From assembly GCF_030159995.1 (NCBI RefSeq), contig NZ_BSNM01000011.1, positions 124,001 to 188,000 of the forward strand: a stretch of DNA of 64,000 nt, written 5' to 3'. Source of the DNA: Litoribrevibacter albus (lineage in GTDB: Bacteria; Pseudomonadota; Gammaproteobacteria; Pseudomonadales; Litoribrevibacteraceae). A program made the position numbers and the translations under genes. This document shows, piece by piece, positions 17,557 to 29,400 of the stretch. Below the pieces are notes generated by a model. The model worked only from the letters and a program-made list of their open reading frames with translations, searched no databases and was not told the DNA's origin. Position 1 is the first letter of the stretch. Each line of letters begins with the position of its first letter.

Positions 17557-18309
17557 ATGACATCATCGACTGACCAGCGAAAGCAGATGGATCTAGGAAA
17601 GATAGAACTGAAAAAAATCGTTCACCGCTACCCGGCGAAAAAGCGTTCCTTACACACCAAGCATCAAGCGTCAGTCGCGTTGATTCTTAGACCAAAACTT
17701 AACAAGGGCAGCCAGGTCAATGAGCCCCACGCGGCCCAAAATGAATCATCGGCCACTGCCTCTCTGCTCGATCAACTGGAAGTCCTGATGATTGAACGCT
17801 CGGTGAAACCTGGTGATCCCTGGTCAGGCCACATGGCATTTCCTGGCGGAAAAAAGGAAGAGTACGATCAAACGTCCTCCGACACGGCCATTCGTGAAAC
17901 CTTCGAAGAAATCGGGCTGCACTTAAAACCCCATCAACTCATTGGTCAGATATCCGACATTATCACGCGCCACCACGACAACCGGAGCCTGATGAAAATA
18001 ACTCCGTGGATATTTTTGCTCGATGAAGGTGCAACTCATGACATCAACCTAGCCCTCAATCATGAGGCTCGATCGTATTTCTGGATTCCCCTCTCGCTTT
18101 TTGAAAAAGCCAATAGACAAACCATGAAGTGGCGTTTATTAAAGATAGGAGCGCTATCCTTGAACGTACCTTTGCCTCATTACCGGTTTCGTTCCAAAAA
18201 AATTTGGGGGTTATCCTTGATGATGCTGGACGAGTTTACTCACTTGGTCCAAAGTCATGGATACCAAAAGTTAAAATTTGGTAAAAAAATTAAACTCTTA
18301 TTTAGTTGA
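17557..18309 (+). CDS. Nudix hydrolase, CoA pyrophosphatase type
   Basis: 250 residues. The Nudix box near residues 104-128 reads FPGGKKEEYDQ then TAIRETFEEIGL. It has the one-residue-longer spacing and Asp instead of the first Glu found in the CoA diphosphatase (NudL) subgroup. An N-terminal ~50 residues is a charged extension rich in Lys, Ser and Asn. The predicted reaction is hydrolysis of CoA or acyl-CoA to phosphopantetheine derivatives and 3',5'-ADP. It follows the glycerophosphodiesterase by nine bases. The long extension and the Asn/Gln-rich insert at 53-66 are unusual for NudL, so the substrate remains provisional. Confidence 0.8.
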   Translation: MTSSTDQRKQMDLGKIELKKIVHRYPAKKRSLHTKHQASVALILRPKLNKGSQVNEPHAAQNESSATASLLDQLEVLMIERSVKPGDPWSGHMAFPGGKKEEYDQTSSDTAIRETFEEIGLHLKPHQLIGQISDIITRHHDNRSLMKITPWIFLLDEGATHDINLALNHEARSYFWIPLSLFEKANRQTMKWRLLKIGALSLNVPLPHYRFRSKKIWGLSLMMLDEFTHLVQSHGYQKLKFGKKIKLLFS

Positions 18310-18421
18310 GACGATAATTAACTGGAAGTATGCTAGCTAAAGCATTAATGGAACATTGCTTTTTAACTAAAAAAATGGATTTGATCAGATAACCCGTAGT
18401 AAAAGAACCCAGTCAAATCAC

Positions 18422-19042
18422 ATGATAAAAATTCTAATAAACAGCGTATTCATTTTTGCCCTTCTTTCCTCAACCAGCATCAGCAATGCAGACTGGAATC
18501 AAGTCAAACAAACACATAACGTCAAGCTATTTCGCTCTACTCTGGAAGCAGATCAATACATCAGCCGCATAGAAGCGGAAGTTAATGCCCCATTACAAAC
18601 ACTCATCGATGTTGTTAAAGACCCTAACGCCTGCAATAAATGGCTGTATCGTTGCCAAACAGCTCACCATATCAGTCAGACTGACGATGCGAACCTTTAC
18701 TTATATTATGTTCGCGATTATCCGTTCCCGTTAAAGGATCGACATGGTGTTTTACAAATTCAGGTAGAACATCAAAGTAATGGCGAATTCGTATTGAACC
18801 TGGAACTACGTAAAAACATGACGCCAGAAGAGTCAACCTTGGTTATTCCGGAAACCTTTAAAGCTCAAATCCGACTTGCAAAAATAACAGACGACAAAAC
18901 TAAAGTGTATTTGGAGCACCAGCTGAATCCTGGCGGTAAGATACCAAACTGGCTAAAACAATCCATTCATGAAGAGTTCCCATTCAATTCGATGCTGGGC
19001 CTGATTGAGTCCGCCCAATCCAGACGACACACTAATCACTAG
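18422..19042 (+). CDS. Secreted START-domain lipid-binding-type protein 1
   Basis: 206 residues with a signal peptide (about 1-23, cleavage after SISNA). The rest is a START/SRPBCC cavity domain: DWNQVKQTHNVKLFRST, then ADQYISRIEAEVNAPLQTL, DPNACNKWLYRCQTAHHI, FPLKDRHGVLQI and an HQLNPGGKIPNWLK block. START proteins bind hydrophobic ligands, and here the protein should be periplasmic. It is followed by a paralogue at 19254 with the same architecture. The last codons lie in a 14-bp tandem duplication that also includes the stop codon. Confidence 0.85.
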   Translation: MIKILINSVFIFALLSSTSISNADWNQVKQTHNVKLFRSTLEADQYISRIEAEVNAPLQTLIDVVKDPNACNKWLYRCQTAHHISQTDDANLYLYYVRDYPFPLKDRHGVLQIQVEHQSNGEFVLNLELRKNMTPEESTLVIPETFKAQIRLAKITDDKTKVYLEHQLNPGGKIPNWLKQSIHEEFPFNSMLGLIESAQSRRHTNH

Positions 19043-19058
19043 TCACTAATCACTAGTC
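19031..19058 (+). repeat. 14-bp perfect tandem duplication across the START 1 stop codon
   Basis: Two identical units actaatcactagtc lie at 19031-19044 and 19045-19058. The first contains the stop TAG at 19040-19042 and the second is in the 3' untranslated region. Confidence 0.9.
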
Positions 19059-19074
19059 AACGGTGATACTGTCG

Positions 19075-19113
19075 ACGTTCTCATAACTCACGCTCGTTGT
19101 GGTATGAGAACGT
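19075..19113. repeat. 11-bp perfect inverted repeat between START genes
   Basis: Arms acgttctcata (19075-19085) and tatgagaacgt (19103-19113) flank a 17-base loop. No T run follows on either strand. It is thus not a clear terminator and could be an RNA structure or protein site. Confidence 0.6.
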
Positions 19114-19253
19114 GCAATTCAAAAGCGCGTACACCCCAAACCCCAAAATGTGCATTAGATCTTCTTTCTTATCTCTTGCCGGGATATCACTTTCTCGACC
19201 GTTTAATATCCGCTAAAGTAGGACGCCATAATAATTATTAAAAGGGTTGATCC

Positions 19254-19949
19254 ATGCTGCCTAGCATTCCTCGTATCACGTTCTCAGGTCTTTTCTGTCT
19301 ACTTCTTAATCTACTTTCCTTGCTATCCTATGCGGATGAGGCTTGGCATATTGAAAAAGATGAGGAAGGCATTCGAATTTCATCCCGAGAAATGGTTAAC
19401 TCCGACTTTAGAGAGTTTAAAGCCGAGATGACACTACAAACGTCTATTGACGCCATTTTAGCCGTATTCCAGGACCCGGATTCATTCACCCGCTGGGTTC
19501 ACCAATGCTCTAGCGCGGAAATCATTCAGCAAGACTCCTTTCTCGACGTATACGTATACCAAATCAGCGATATGCCTCTATTAGTCAGTGATCGAGATGT
19601 GGTTATCCACGATATCTATAGTTATTCAGATGACTACAAACACTGGTCTATTGATGTCCAGGCCGTAGAAGGCATGGTGCCTGAAACAGATATGGTACGG
19701 GTCACCAAATCCAAAGGCACTTATAACCTGTACGATACAGGTAACGGTTCTATCAACATTGTTTGGTTTCAACATGCTGATCCTGGTGGTGCACTCCCTT
19801 CCTGGTTGGTTAATTCATTAATTGTTGATCTCCCCTTTAACACCCTTGATAACCTCAGAGAGCTAGTTCAGGAAGAGCAATACGCGACGTCAAAAATTGG
19901 CTACGATGAAAACGGCGTTCCTACTCACTGGGCCGTAAAGAACTTTTAG
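19254..19949 (+). CDS. Secreted START-domain lipid-binding-type protein 2
   Basis: 231 residues with a signal peptide (about 1-27, cleavage after LLSYA). The START domain aligns by eye with the preceding gene: EAWHIEKDEEGIRISSRE, DPDSFTRWVHQCSSAEII, MPLLVSDRDVVIHDI and HADPGGALPSWLVNSL. Both proteins keep a Trp plus Cys in the same place, which may pair or bind ligand. It probably arose by tandem duplication and diverged strongly. An unmatched C-terminal tail GYDENGVPTHWAVKNF is specific to this copy. It ends at a bidirectional terminator shared with secF. Confidence 0.85.
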   Translation: MLPSIPRITFSGLFCLLLNLLSLLSYADEAWHIEKDEEGIRISSREMVNSDFREFKAEMTLQTSIDAILAVFQDPDSFTRWVHQCSSAEIIQQDSFLDVYVYQISDMPLLVSDRDVVIHDIYSYSDDYKHWSIDVQAVEGMVPETDMVRVTKSKGTYNLYDTGNGSINIVWFQHADPGGALPSWLVNSLIVDLPFNTLDNLRELVQEEQYATSKIGYDENGVPTHWAVKNF

Positions 19950-19993
19950 AATCTCTATACACGCAGTGATTCGATAAGAAATTCAATAGACAT

Positions 19994-20025
19994 AAAAAAG
20001 GCGCTCTCATCGAGCGCCTTTTTTG
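19994..20025. terminator. Bidirectional terminator between START 2 and secF
   Basis: A perfect 13-base inverted repeat has GC core ggcgctc / gagcgcc, loop tcatc, a six-A run on the left and six-T run on the right. Confidence 0.9.
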
Positions 20026-20046
20026 TATCTTGAAACCGAGGTAGGA

Positions 20047-21006
20047 TTAACGGAAATCCTCTGGACGAGGCACGTATTCCTCTTCCCCTTCGATAACCCC
20101 TTCTTCTGTTTCTGGCTTCTCAGCAGGAATCATATCCGTTCTTGAGATGTTCTGAGCCATCAACAAGGTGCCTGCCACATACACAGAAGAGTAGGTACCA
20201 ACAGTGACACCCACCAACAATGCTAAGGCAAAGCCAGCCATGCTTGGACCACCGAACAGATACAGTGCAATCAATACCAATAAAGTCGTCAAAGACGTCA
20301 TCAAGGTACGACCCAAAGTCTCGTTCAAGGATTGGTTGATAATCTCCATAGCAGAATCCGTTCGAACAATACGGAAGTTCTCACGAATCCGGTCAGATAC
20401 AACGATGGTATCGTTCAACGAATAACCGATAACCGCCAGAATGGCACCCAATACAGTCAAGTCAAAGTCAAACTGGAAGATTGAGAAGAAACCTAATACC
20501 AGGATCACATCATGAGCCAATGCCAATACCGCACCGACAGAGAACTTGTATTGGAATCGAACCGCAACATACGCCATAACGACAAGCAGAGCGATCAACA
20601 TTCCAAGGCCACCACGCTCACGCAGCTCTTCCCCTACCTGAGGACCAACATACTCAGTTCGGCGAAGCTCGATTTCAACCTCGGTTTTACCTTGAAGTGC
20701 TTTTAACACTTCATCCCCAAGCCCCTGCTTATCGCTTTGCATACGAATCAGGACGTCATTAGCCTTACCAAAATTCTGAACAACGGCGTTTTCGTAGCCT
20801 GCTGCTTCCAGCTGTTTACGAACATCCGTTAACTGAGGTGCCTCAGAATATTCGATTTCAATCAATGTACCACCGGTAAAATCTAGGCCGAACTTCAAGC
20901 CGTTCGTAGCCAAAGAAGCGATGGATGCAATTAACAAGATCAAAGAAAAGAGGGTCGCTATTTTACGCTTCCCCATGAAGTCGAGTTGTAAATCACTTAA
21001 TGCCAT
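20047..21006 (-). CDS. secF: Protein translocase subunit SecF
   Basis: 319 residues. TM1 (about 15-33) leads to the diagnostic GLKFGLDFTGGTLIEIEY. A periplasmic domain of about 100 residues follows, then five TM helices with YSLNDTIVVSDRIRENFR and SLNETLGRTLMTSLTTLL typical of SecF. It acts with SecD in the inner membrane, using the proton motive force to help release secreted proteins on the periplasmic side. Its start overlaps the secD stop by one base. The charged C-terminal tail is acidic. Confidence 0.97.
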   Translation of the reverse strand: MALSDLQLDFMGKRKIATLFSLILLIASIASLATNGLKFGLDFTGGTLIEIEYSEAPQLTDVRKQLEAAGYENAVVQNFGKANDVLIRMQSDKQGLGDEVLKALQGKTEVEIELRRTEYVGPQVGEELRERGGLGMLIALLVVMAYVAVRFQYKFSVGAVLALAHDVILVLGFFSIFQFDFDLTVLGAILAVIGYSLNDTIVVSDRIRENFRIVRTDSAMEIINQSLNETLGRTLMTSLTTLLVLIALYLFGGPSMAGFALALLVGVTVGTYSSVYVAGTLLMAQNISRTDMIPAEKPETEEGVIEGEEEYVPRPEDFR

Positions 21007-22871
21007 TACTTCACACCTCCAATCGATACTGATTGAATATTACGGCCACCATAGATTAAGTTAATTAATCCGCGACTTACCATAATTGCTGTAAACATCG
21101 AAGTGATAATACCTACCATTAGAGTTACAGCGAATCCTTTAACAGGGCCTGAACCTACAGAGAACAAAATGACAGCAACAATTAACGTCGTTAAGTTGGC
21201 ATCAAAGATGGTTACAAAGGCACGCTCATAACCCGCATGAATTGCTGATTGCGGCGGAACACCATTGTTTAACTCTTCTCTGATTCTGGAGAAGATCAAC
21301 ACGTTCGCATCAACGGCCATACCTACGGTTAATACGATACCGGCGATCCCAGGCAGCGTCAGAGTGGCAGACATTAGCGACATCACTGCCACCAAAATTA
21401 CCAGGTTCAATACCAATGCAAGGTTAGCAACCAAGCCGAACACCCGGTAGAACACCAACATACAGATCAGCACCAACGCCAGACCGATTTGGACCGAAGT
21501 CACACCCAGATCAATGTTTTCCTGACCCAGGCTTGGTCCTACGGTACGCTCTTCTACGAAGTAAATTGGCGCAGCCAAAGAACCTGCACGAAGTAACAGA
21601 GAAAGATCCGAAGCTTCTTGCGGGCTATCTAAGCCGGTAATACGGAAGCTGCTGCCTAACGGACTTTGAATGGTCGCCAAGCTGATAATGCCTTGCTCAG
21701 AATATTTCTGACGCTCATCAACCAGCTCACCATCAACCAGTTTCTTAACGGTACGCGTTTTATGCTCGATAAAAATTACAGCCATCTTACGACCAACCGC
21801 TTTACGCGTCACACGGTGCATTAATTTACCACCGCTGGCATCAAGGGTAATGTTTACTTGCGGCAAGCCGTTTTCATCAAAACCAAGAGATGCTGTAGAG
21901 ACACTTTCACCGGTAATAATGATGTCTTTTTCAATGTTTGCACGACGATTCGGATTATCGCGGAAAGAGAACGCCTGACGCTGAGTGATGGAGGCATCAG
22001 GTAACGCTTCCAAACGGAATTGCAAGTTAGCCGTTGCACCGAGAACACGCTTGGCCGCTGCTGTATCCTGAACACCTGGTAGCTGAACCACGATACGGTC
22101 CTGGCCCTGACGCTGAACCAAAGGCTCGGCAACACCTAATTCATTCACACGATTACGCAAGGTCGTTAAGTTCTGAGTAATCGCATAATCTTTAATTTCT
22201 TTGATTTTCTGAGGCGTCAATTTCAATGCAAGATAGAAGTATTGATCGTCTTCACGTTCAGCCGCTTCAAATTCATTGTATTCACTTCGTAACAAGCTAC
22301 GGCCCGCTTCACGATCTTCTGCCTTACGGAAGGTAATCTCAAGCGAACTTTCTTGCGCTAACTCAACACGACGGTAACGAATGTCTTCTTCTTTGAGCAC
22401 ACGCTTAATTTCACCAACGTACACATCCATGCGTTGTGAAATCGCTTTTTCCATATCAACTTCTAACAGGAAGTGTACACCGCCGCGTAAGTCCAAGCCT
22501 AGTTTCATTGGCCCAGCGCCCAAAGAGCTCAACCAATCCGGCGTAGTCGACGCCATATTCAACGCGACAATAAAGTCTCGACCCAGCACACCTTCAATCA
22601 AAGGCTTCGCATTAAGCTGATCTTCCCCTGATTTAAAGCGGAACAGCGCTTTCTTGTCGCCCTTCTCTTCTAGCAGGATATCAATCCCGGCTTGATCCAG
22701 GGTTTGTCGAATTTCTTTGAGCTTTAGATCGCTCAAAGCACCACTACTGCGAGTTTCGGAAATCTGAACGGCAGGGTCTTCCGGATACATATTGGGTGCC
22801 GCATAAATACAGCTGATCACCACTGCCGCAAGAATTACTAAATATTTCCACAAGGGATATTTATTAAGCAT
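21006..22871 (-). CDS. secD: Protein translocase subunit SecD
   Basis: 621 residues. TM1 (about 8-25) is followed by a large periplasmic P1 domain with GLDLRGGVHFLLEVDM near residue 118 and a P1 base with LRNRVNELGVAEP. A block of six TMs begins near 455, including AGIVLTVGMAVDANVLIFSRIREE, where the Asp is the known proton-path residue. It forms SecDF with the next gene. In this genome a strong hairpin separates secD from the upstream yajC, so secDF may have their own promoter in the 225-base gap. Confidence 0.97.
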   Translation of the reverse strand: MLNKYPLWKYLVILAAVVISCIYAAPNMYPEDPAVQISETRSSGALSDLKLKEIRQTLDQAGIDILLEEKGDKKALFRFKSGEDQLNAKPLIEGVLGRDFIVALNMASTTPDWLSSLGAGPMKLGLDLRGGVHFLLEVDMEKAISQRMDVYVGEIKRVLKEEDIRYRRVELAQESSLEITFRKAEDREAGRSLLRSEYNEFEAAEREDDQYFYLALKLTPQKIKEIKDYAITQNLTTLRNRVNELGVAEPLVQRQGQDRIVVQLPGVQDTAAAKRVLGATANLQFRLEALPDASITQRQAFSFRDNPNRRANIEKDIIITGESVSTASLGFDENGLPQVNITLDASGGKLMHRVTRKAVGRKMAVIFIEHKTRTVKKLVDGELVDERQKYSEQGIISLATIQSPLGSSFRITGLDSPQEASDLSLLLRAGSLAAPIYFVEERTVGPSLGQENIDLGVTSVQIGLALVLICMLVFYRVFGLVANLALVLNLVILVAVMSLMSATLTLPGIAGIVLTVGMAVDANVLIFSRIREELNNGVPPQSAIHAGYERAFVTIFDANLTTLIVAVILFSVGSGPVKGFAVTLMVGIITSMFTAIMVSRGLINLIYGGRNIQSVSIGGVK

Positions 22872-23060
22872 ATTCGTGCCTTACTTTCGTCCTGAATGAG
22901 AGCACGAACGCCCTCATCTGAATACAACAACGACTGGTCGAAGCCAGCCGTTAAACATCATAGTGTACTGTGAAGATTGGAACCGTATGAGATGGTTTCT
23001 AACGTCATTGTGTTCAGCCACTACATTCTTATTCTACATAGCAATTAAGAAAGTTAAATG

Positions 23061-23090
23061 AAATAAATCCCTCGTTCGAGGGATTTATTT
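23061..23090 (-). terminator. Hairpin terminator between yajC and secD
   Basis: A perfect 14-base inverted repeat has arms 23061-23074 and 23077-23090 with core tccctcg / cgaggga. Read on the minus strand it lies seven bases after the yajC stop and ends in a T-rich tttattt run. Confidence 0.75.
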
Positions 23091-23096
23091 GGATTA

Positions 23097-23435
23097 TTAC
23101 TTAACCGACTTAATTGTACCTTTTGGCAGTACTGCAGTAACGGCTACTTTCTGAAGTTTTACTTCTGTGCCGTCTGCAATTTCCATTGCTACATAGTCAT
23201 CGGTCACTGCCGTGATTTTCCCTAGCATACCGCCAGTAGTAGCAACTTCATCACCTTTACCCAGATTACTTACCAATTCACGATGTTCTTTGGCACGCTT
23301 GGATTGTGGACGCCACAACAAGAAGTAGAAAATCAGGACGAAACCGCCCAACATAACCAACTGACCAACTGCACTTGGACCCGCTGGTGCTGCTGCACCG
23401 GCATCCGCCATTGCTTGAGAGATAAAAAAGCTCAC
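23097..23435 (-). CDS. yajC: Preprotein translocase accessory subunit YajC
   Basis: 112 residues. One TM helix (about 25-44, QLVMLGGFVLIFYFLLWRPQ) ends in the family hallmark FYFLLWRPQSKRAKEHRELVSNL. A small SH3-like domain follows with GDEVATTGGMLGKI. It binds SecDF in the inner membrane. It lies 64 bases after tgt in the same direction, the conserved arrangement, but a terminator separates it from secD. Confidence 0.96.
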   Translation of the reverse strand: MSFFISQAMADAGAAAPAGPSAVGQLVMLGGFVLIFYFLLWRPQSKRAKEHRELVSNLGKGDEVATTGGMLGKITAVTDDYVAMEIADGTEVKLQKVAVTAVLPKGTIKSVK

Positions 23436-23499
23436 TAAGATACTCCTATCATTAAGTTAAAAATCAAAAGCTTTAAACGTTGTTTCTACGTATTCGTGT

Positions 23500-24687
<1,188 letters not shown>

Positions 24688-24808
24688 TCAATGTATGTTC
24701 AATTTTGAGGTACACCGCCCAAGCAACAGGCCACTCATGACTTCAGTTAATGGCGATGAAAGTTTGTTTTACAAGGCCGCTCGGTAAAACAGCCTGTTTT
24801 TTCTCTAA

Positions 24809-25858
24809 TTAAGCAGTTTTACGTGTTAAAAACATCGCATCACCATAACTAAAGAAACGATATTCTTGTTTCACAGCCTGATCATAAGCGGCCATGATGT
24901 TGTCATACCCAGCAAAGGCCGAGACCAACATAATCAAGGTAGATTCAGGTAGATGGAAATTAGTCACCATGGCATCCACCAGGTTCCATTCATACCCGGG
25001 GTAGATAAAGATATCCGTTTCCCCAAAGTAAGGTTCTATTTCGGAATTAGGAAGAGAACTCTTCCAACAGGCCGATTCCAGACTACGCACACTGGTCGTT
25101 CCAACCGCAACAACTCGACCACCTCTGGCTTTGCAGGCTCTAATCTGTTCGCAAATGGTCTCGTCCACTTCAATGTATTCAGAGTGCATTTCATGATCAT
25201 GGATGTTATCCACTTTCACCGGCTGAAAGGTACCTGCGCCAACGTGCAGTGTTACATAACCGAACTCAACGCCTTTTTGCTTGAGAGCCGCCAATACCTG
25301 ATCATCAAAATGAAGTCCGGCGGTTGGTGCAGCCACGGCACCCGGCTTTTGAGCATAGACGGTTTGATAACGCTCACGATCTTCTAATTGATCTTCCCGT
25401 TCCATATATGGCGGTAATGGCATATGACCAAGTTCTTCCAGCGCCTGAAGCACGGTTTGCCCTTGATCATCAAAACGGATCTTGAACAAGGCGCCTTCCC
25501 GCCCCGTCACTTCAACCCATTGCTTGTCTTCCAACAAAATTCTTGCACCGGCTTTTGGTGAGCGGTTTGAACGCATGTGAGCCAACACATTTCGTTCATC
25601 AATCACTCGCTCCACCAGTACTTCAATTTTCCCACCGGATTCTTTCTGACCAAACAAGCGAGCCGGGATAACACGAGTATTGTTGAATACTAATAGGTCA
25701 CCAGCCTCCAACAAAGAAATCACATCAGTGAACTTGCCATGAGCTATCTCACCGGTATTACCGTTTACCTGCAATAAGCGCGAAGCACTGCGGCTCTCTA
25801 ATGGCTGACTGGCGATGAGTTCTTTGGGTAAGTCGAAATGAAACTTGGATACTTCCAT
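24809..25858 (-). CDS. queA: S-adenosylmethionine:tRNA ribosyltransferase-isomerase QueA
   Basis: 349 residues, full length. Motifs are [16 protein letters not shown] at the start, [13 protein letters not shown] near 58, [12 protein letters not shown] near 178, [11 protein letters not shown] near 205, and [19 protein letters not shown] near 298. It transfers the ribosyl moiety of SAM to preQ1-tRNA to form epoxyqueuosine. It is the first gene of the queA-tgt-yajC group on the minus strand and has the 580-base divergent region with the sensor kinase behind it. Confidence 0.97.
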   Translation of the reverse strand: MEVSKFHFDLPKELIASQPLESRSASRLLQVNGNTGEIAHGKFTDVISLLEAGDLLVFNNTRVIPARLFGQKESGGKIEVLVERVIDERNVLAHMRSNRSPKAGARILLEDKQWVEVTGREGALFKIRFDDQGQTVLQALEELGHMPLPPYMEREDQLEDRERYQTVYAQKPGAVAAPTAGLHFDDQVLAALKQKGVEFGYVTLHVGAGTFQPVKVDNIHDHEMHSEYIEVDETICEQIRACKARGGRVVAVGTTSVRSLESACWKSSLPNSEIEPYFGETDIFIYPGYEWNLVDAMVTNFHLPESTLIMLVSAFAGYDNIMAAYDQAVKQEYRFFSYGDAMFLTRKTA

Positions 25859-26438
25859 AAACAGAGGCTACTGGCACGAAACAAAAGACGCGCAATTTTA
25901 ACTGTTAGGGCAGGAAATCTCTAGGGGAAAAGCATGACTACACACCAGTAATCAGATGAATAAAATTGAACTCAGACCAGCAAAGAAAAAAGAAACGGCG
26001 TCAAAATCTCCACCCGCCTGCGTTTTTATGGTCGATATATCTATATGCCTGTAGGAGATCATCCATAATGCTTTTGAGTTTTTCGAGAGACCCTAAACAG
26101 TTTCACCTTACACATAAGATGAATGATTTCAATGTAATAACAAGAGATTAACTGAACCTGTTCCAGCCATCTCTAATCATTAAAACCTCACCTCATGGCT
26201 ATCACCCACTTTTGAAAATCTGAGATTCAAAAATTCGAACGAAAATACCTACAGTGATCTCCGATTTTTAACTATAAAGAATCCATATAAAAACTCACAA
26301 GTATGGTAACAAGCCAGCTTGACGCTATAGCACCCCACGACAATACTCCAATGAATATAGAAAATAAGATTACCTGGCCAGGCGATCGCATATTAATTGA
26401 GAGGTTCTACAAAAAGAGCCGAACTCGAGGGCACCCTA
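25859..26438. other. Divergent intergenic region between queA and the hybrid kinase
   Basis: About 580 bases, AT-rich. Short open frames occur here (25966-26151 and 26303-26581), but they lack convincing starts and show no recognisable product. No terminator, operator or RNA gene could be supported. It must hold the promoters of both queA and the kinase gene. Confidence 0.4.
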
Positions 26439-29400
26439 GTGCGCATCGTCAATCCTCTAAAAGATCAGCAAAACAAGCAAAAGCCTCCCAGATCCATACG
26501 GCAAAAGATCACCCTATTACTCTTGTTAATGGCCTTCCTTGCATTTATTTCTGCAGGCGGTATTGCGCTGTACAACTTTAAAATTAATTTGGATGAGAAT
26601 TTCTATCAGCGTTTATCACTCGCAGCTCAAAGCCAAAGTCAACGAGTGAGGGCATTTATAAGCAATAACGAAGAACGCTTGAAATTGGTCGCCAGCCGGA
26701 CACAAATGAGGATATCCCTAAAGAAACAACTAGAAGAACCCAATGAGAAACATGTCAATAAGATGATCCGTATCCTTAATGACGCTAAGAATTCCATTCC
26801 CTACTTCAAAACAATTTCAATCACAGACCTAGACAATGTCATTCTGGCATCCACCAATGCATCCCGTATTGGCCTGAACATCATTAACGATCAACTTCGG
26901 AGCATTCCTTCAGCGGAACAAAACCACTCTCTGGTTCAATACAGAATATCCATCGACATCAACAAAGATCTAATCCTGCACTTACACACAGACCTGATTC
27001 TCAATGGCGAGACTCTAGGGCGAATTCACGTTAAGGTCGATGGCAACCAGCTCACTGAAATCACTCAGGATTACACCGGCTTAGGTGAAACAGGAGAGAC
27101 CTTACTAGCAGAACGTTTACCTAATGGAGACGCCCGGTTTTTAGTTCCACTACGCTTTGATCCTGATGCTGCACTTAAACGCACGATTCCCGCCAATCGT
27201 CACGATGTTCCTATTATTCTTGCGCTGGAAAGAAACACGGGTTTCCATGATAACGTGGTCGATTACCGCAACGTGCCGGTACTAGCCATGACCAGTTTCT
27301 TACCGGGTGTTGGCTGGGGATTACTCACCAAGATTGATGAAGCAGAAGCATATGCCCCTTATACCGTTCTTAAAATAACCATCACGCAACTGGCCATTGG
27401 CTTTATCATTTTAGCGACAATTGTCGCCTACGCACTGTCTCGTTCTGTAAGTCGTCCAATTGAACATTTAACCTCTGTTGCAGAGCGAATTAGACGAGGT
27501 GAACGCACCATTCACGACGACACTTCTTCTTATGACCTAGAAACCAATCTGCTGGCAAATACCTTCAACAATCTCACACAAGAGCTGATCAAAACCTTCG
27601 ATGCCTCCCCCAATGGCATGGTCGTCATCAACATGTCTGGCACAATTCAACGATGGAATAGCCAAACAGAAAAACTCTTTGGGTTTGAACAGGTTGAGTT
27701 ATTCGACTTTTCAATTCACGAGATGTTTCCCGACATCATGATGCTCATTACGGACATTAAAGAATCCATGAGCAAGAACCAGCCATTAGGCACTCTGGAA
27801 CTGGATCAACCCAGAGATTTCAAAGCAATCCGACTCGATAACACCGAGTTCCTGGCAGAGTTGAGAATCTCCCCGTTTCAGAACGATGGGGAAACCTACA
27901 TATTGCTGAACATCAACGACATTACCAAGCAAAGACAACTTGAAGCATTGCTAGATAATCATCGTCAACACCTGGAAATTACCGTTGAAGAACGAACAAA
28001 AGAACTTATCCAGGCCAATCAATACAAAAACGAGTTTCTGGCCAACATGAGTCATGAAATTCGTACACCGATGAACGCTATCACCGGGATGATCTATTTA
28101 CTGCTTCAAGAGAACCTTCCGACCAAGCACAGACAACAACTACTAAAAGTCGATAGTGCATCAAAACTGTTACTGAACATAATCAATGACATTCTCGATT
28201 ACTCTAAGATCGAAGCCGGCAAACTCGATATTGAAAGCGCTCCTTTCCACCTCGAAGAGGTGATCGACAACATCGCCAACATCAGTCATACCGTTGCTAA
28301 AAGTAAAGACATCCAATTCATTATTACTCTGGAGCATAACGTACCTAGAAATTTGATCGGTGACTCGGTTCGCTTAAGTCAGGTCCTAACCAACCTCATC
28401 AACAATGCTTTAAAGTTCACTCATCAGGGCTTTGTAAAACTGGATATTGAAAGCGAGGGTGACAGCCACAATGCAGAGATTACCTTTTCGGTAACGGACA
28501 CAGGGATAGGTATGGATCGGGATGCCTTAGAAAATCTATTTACCCCCTTCCAACAAGCTGACTCTTCCGTTACCCGCAAATATGGAGGAACAGGCTTAGG
28601 GCTTTCCATTGTTAAGCAGCTGGTTAACCTGATGCACGGACACATTTCCGTAGACAGCAAATTAGGGAGTGGCACAATTTTCAAAGTATCACTGCCCTAT
28701 TCCATCAGCCAAGAAACAATCGATTACCGGGCGTATGACCGCTATGCCTTTGAGAAGTTGAATCTGTTGATTGTCGAAGATTCTCCCGAGGCTCTGGAAG
28801 CCCTTGATAAGATGGCAACAAGCTTTGGCTGTAAAACCATCTTAGCCCGAACCGGAGAACAAGCCATAACTCTGGCGCAGCAAGCCGTTAAAGCCAATGA
28901 ACCTTATGACATTGTCATGACAGATTGGCGATTACCCGGCATCGATGGCATTACCACCGCACAAAAAATTCAGGACATCTTCGGCGTACACAAACCCGTC
29001 ATCATCCTGGAAACCGCCTATGGCAATGAATTACTGAATGATACAGATCACCAAACCTTCGACTCCATTCTAACTAAGCCAGTTACCCCGTCCTCCTTGT
29101 TCGATGTCTTGGTACAGATAATTGATGAACAAAGTACCACTGTAGAAATGAATCAATCGTTCACCCCTCAAAAAGCAGTGACACAAGACCAGCTGAAAGG
29201 GATGCAATTGCTGCTAGTTGAAGATTACGAAGTGAATCAAGAAGTGGCAAAATCCATGCTTACCGGCGTTGGCGCAACGGTCACCATCGCGGAACATGGC
29301 GGAATTGCATTGGAAAAACTCATAAGCAACCCTTATGGTTTTGATGCCATCCTAATGGACATGCAAATGCCAGTCATGGATGGATTGGCAGCAACCAGAC

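Noticed and set aside
25966-26151. Short open frame and a 27-codon ATG frame in the queA-kinase spacer
   Set aside because: TTG start or poorly spaced GGAG, basic low-complexity product, and no recognisable family.
26303-26581. Open frame of 92 codons before the hybrid kinase
   Set aside because: It overlaps the kinase coding start in another frame, has no ribosome-binding site, and the translated sequence looks like out-of-frame coding DNA.
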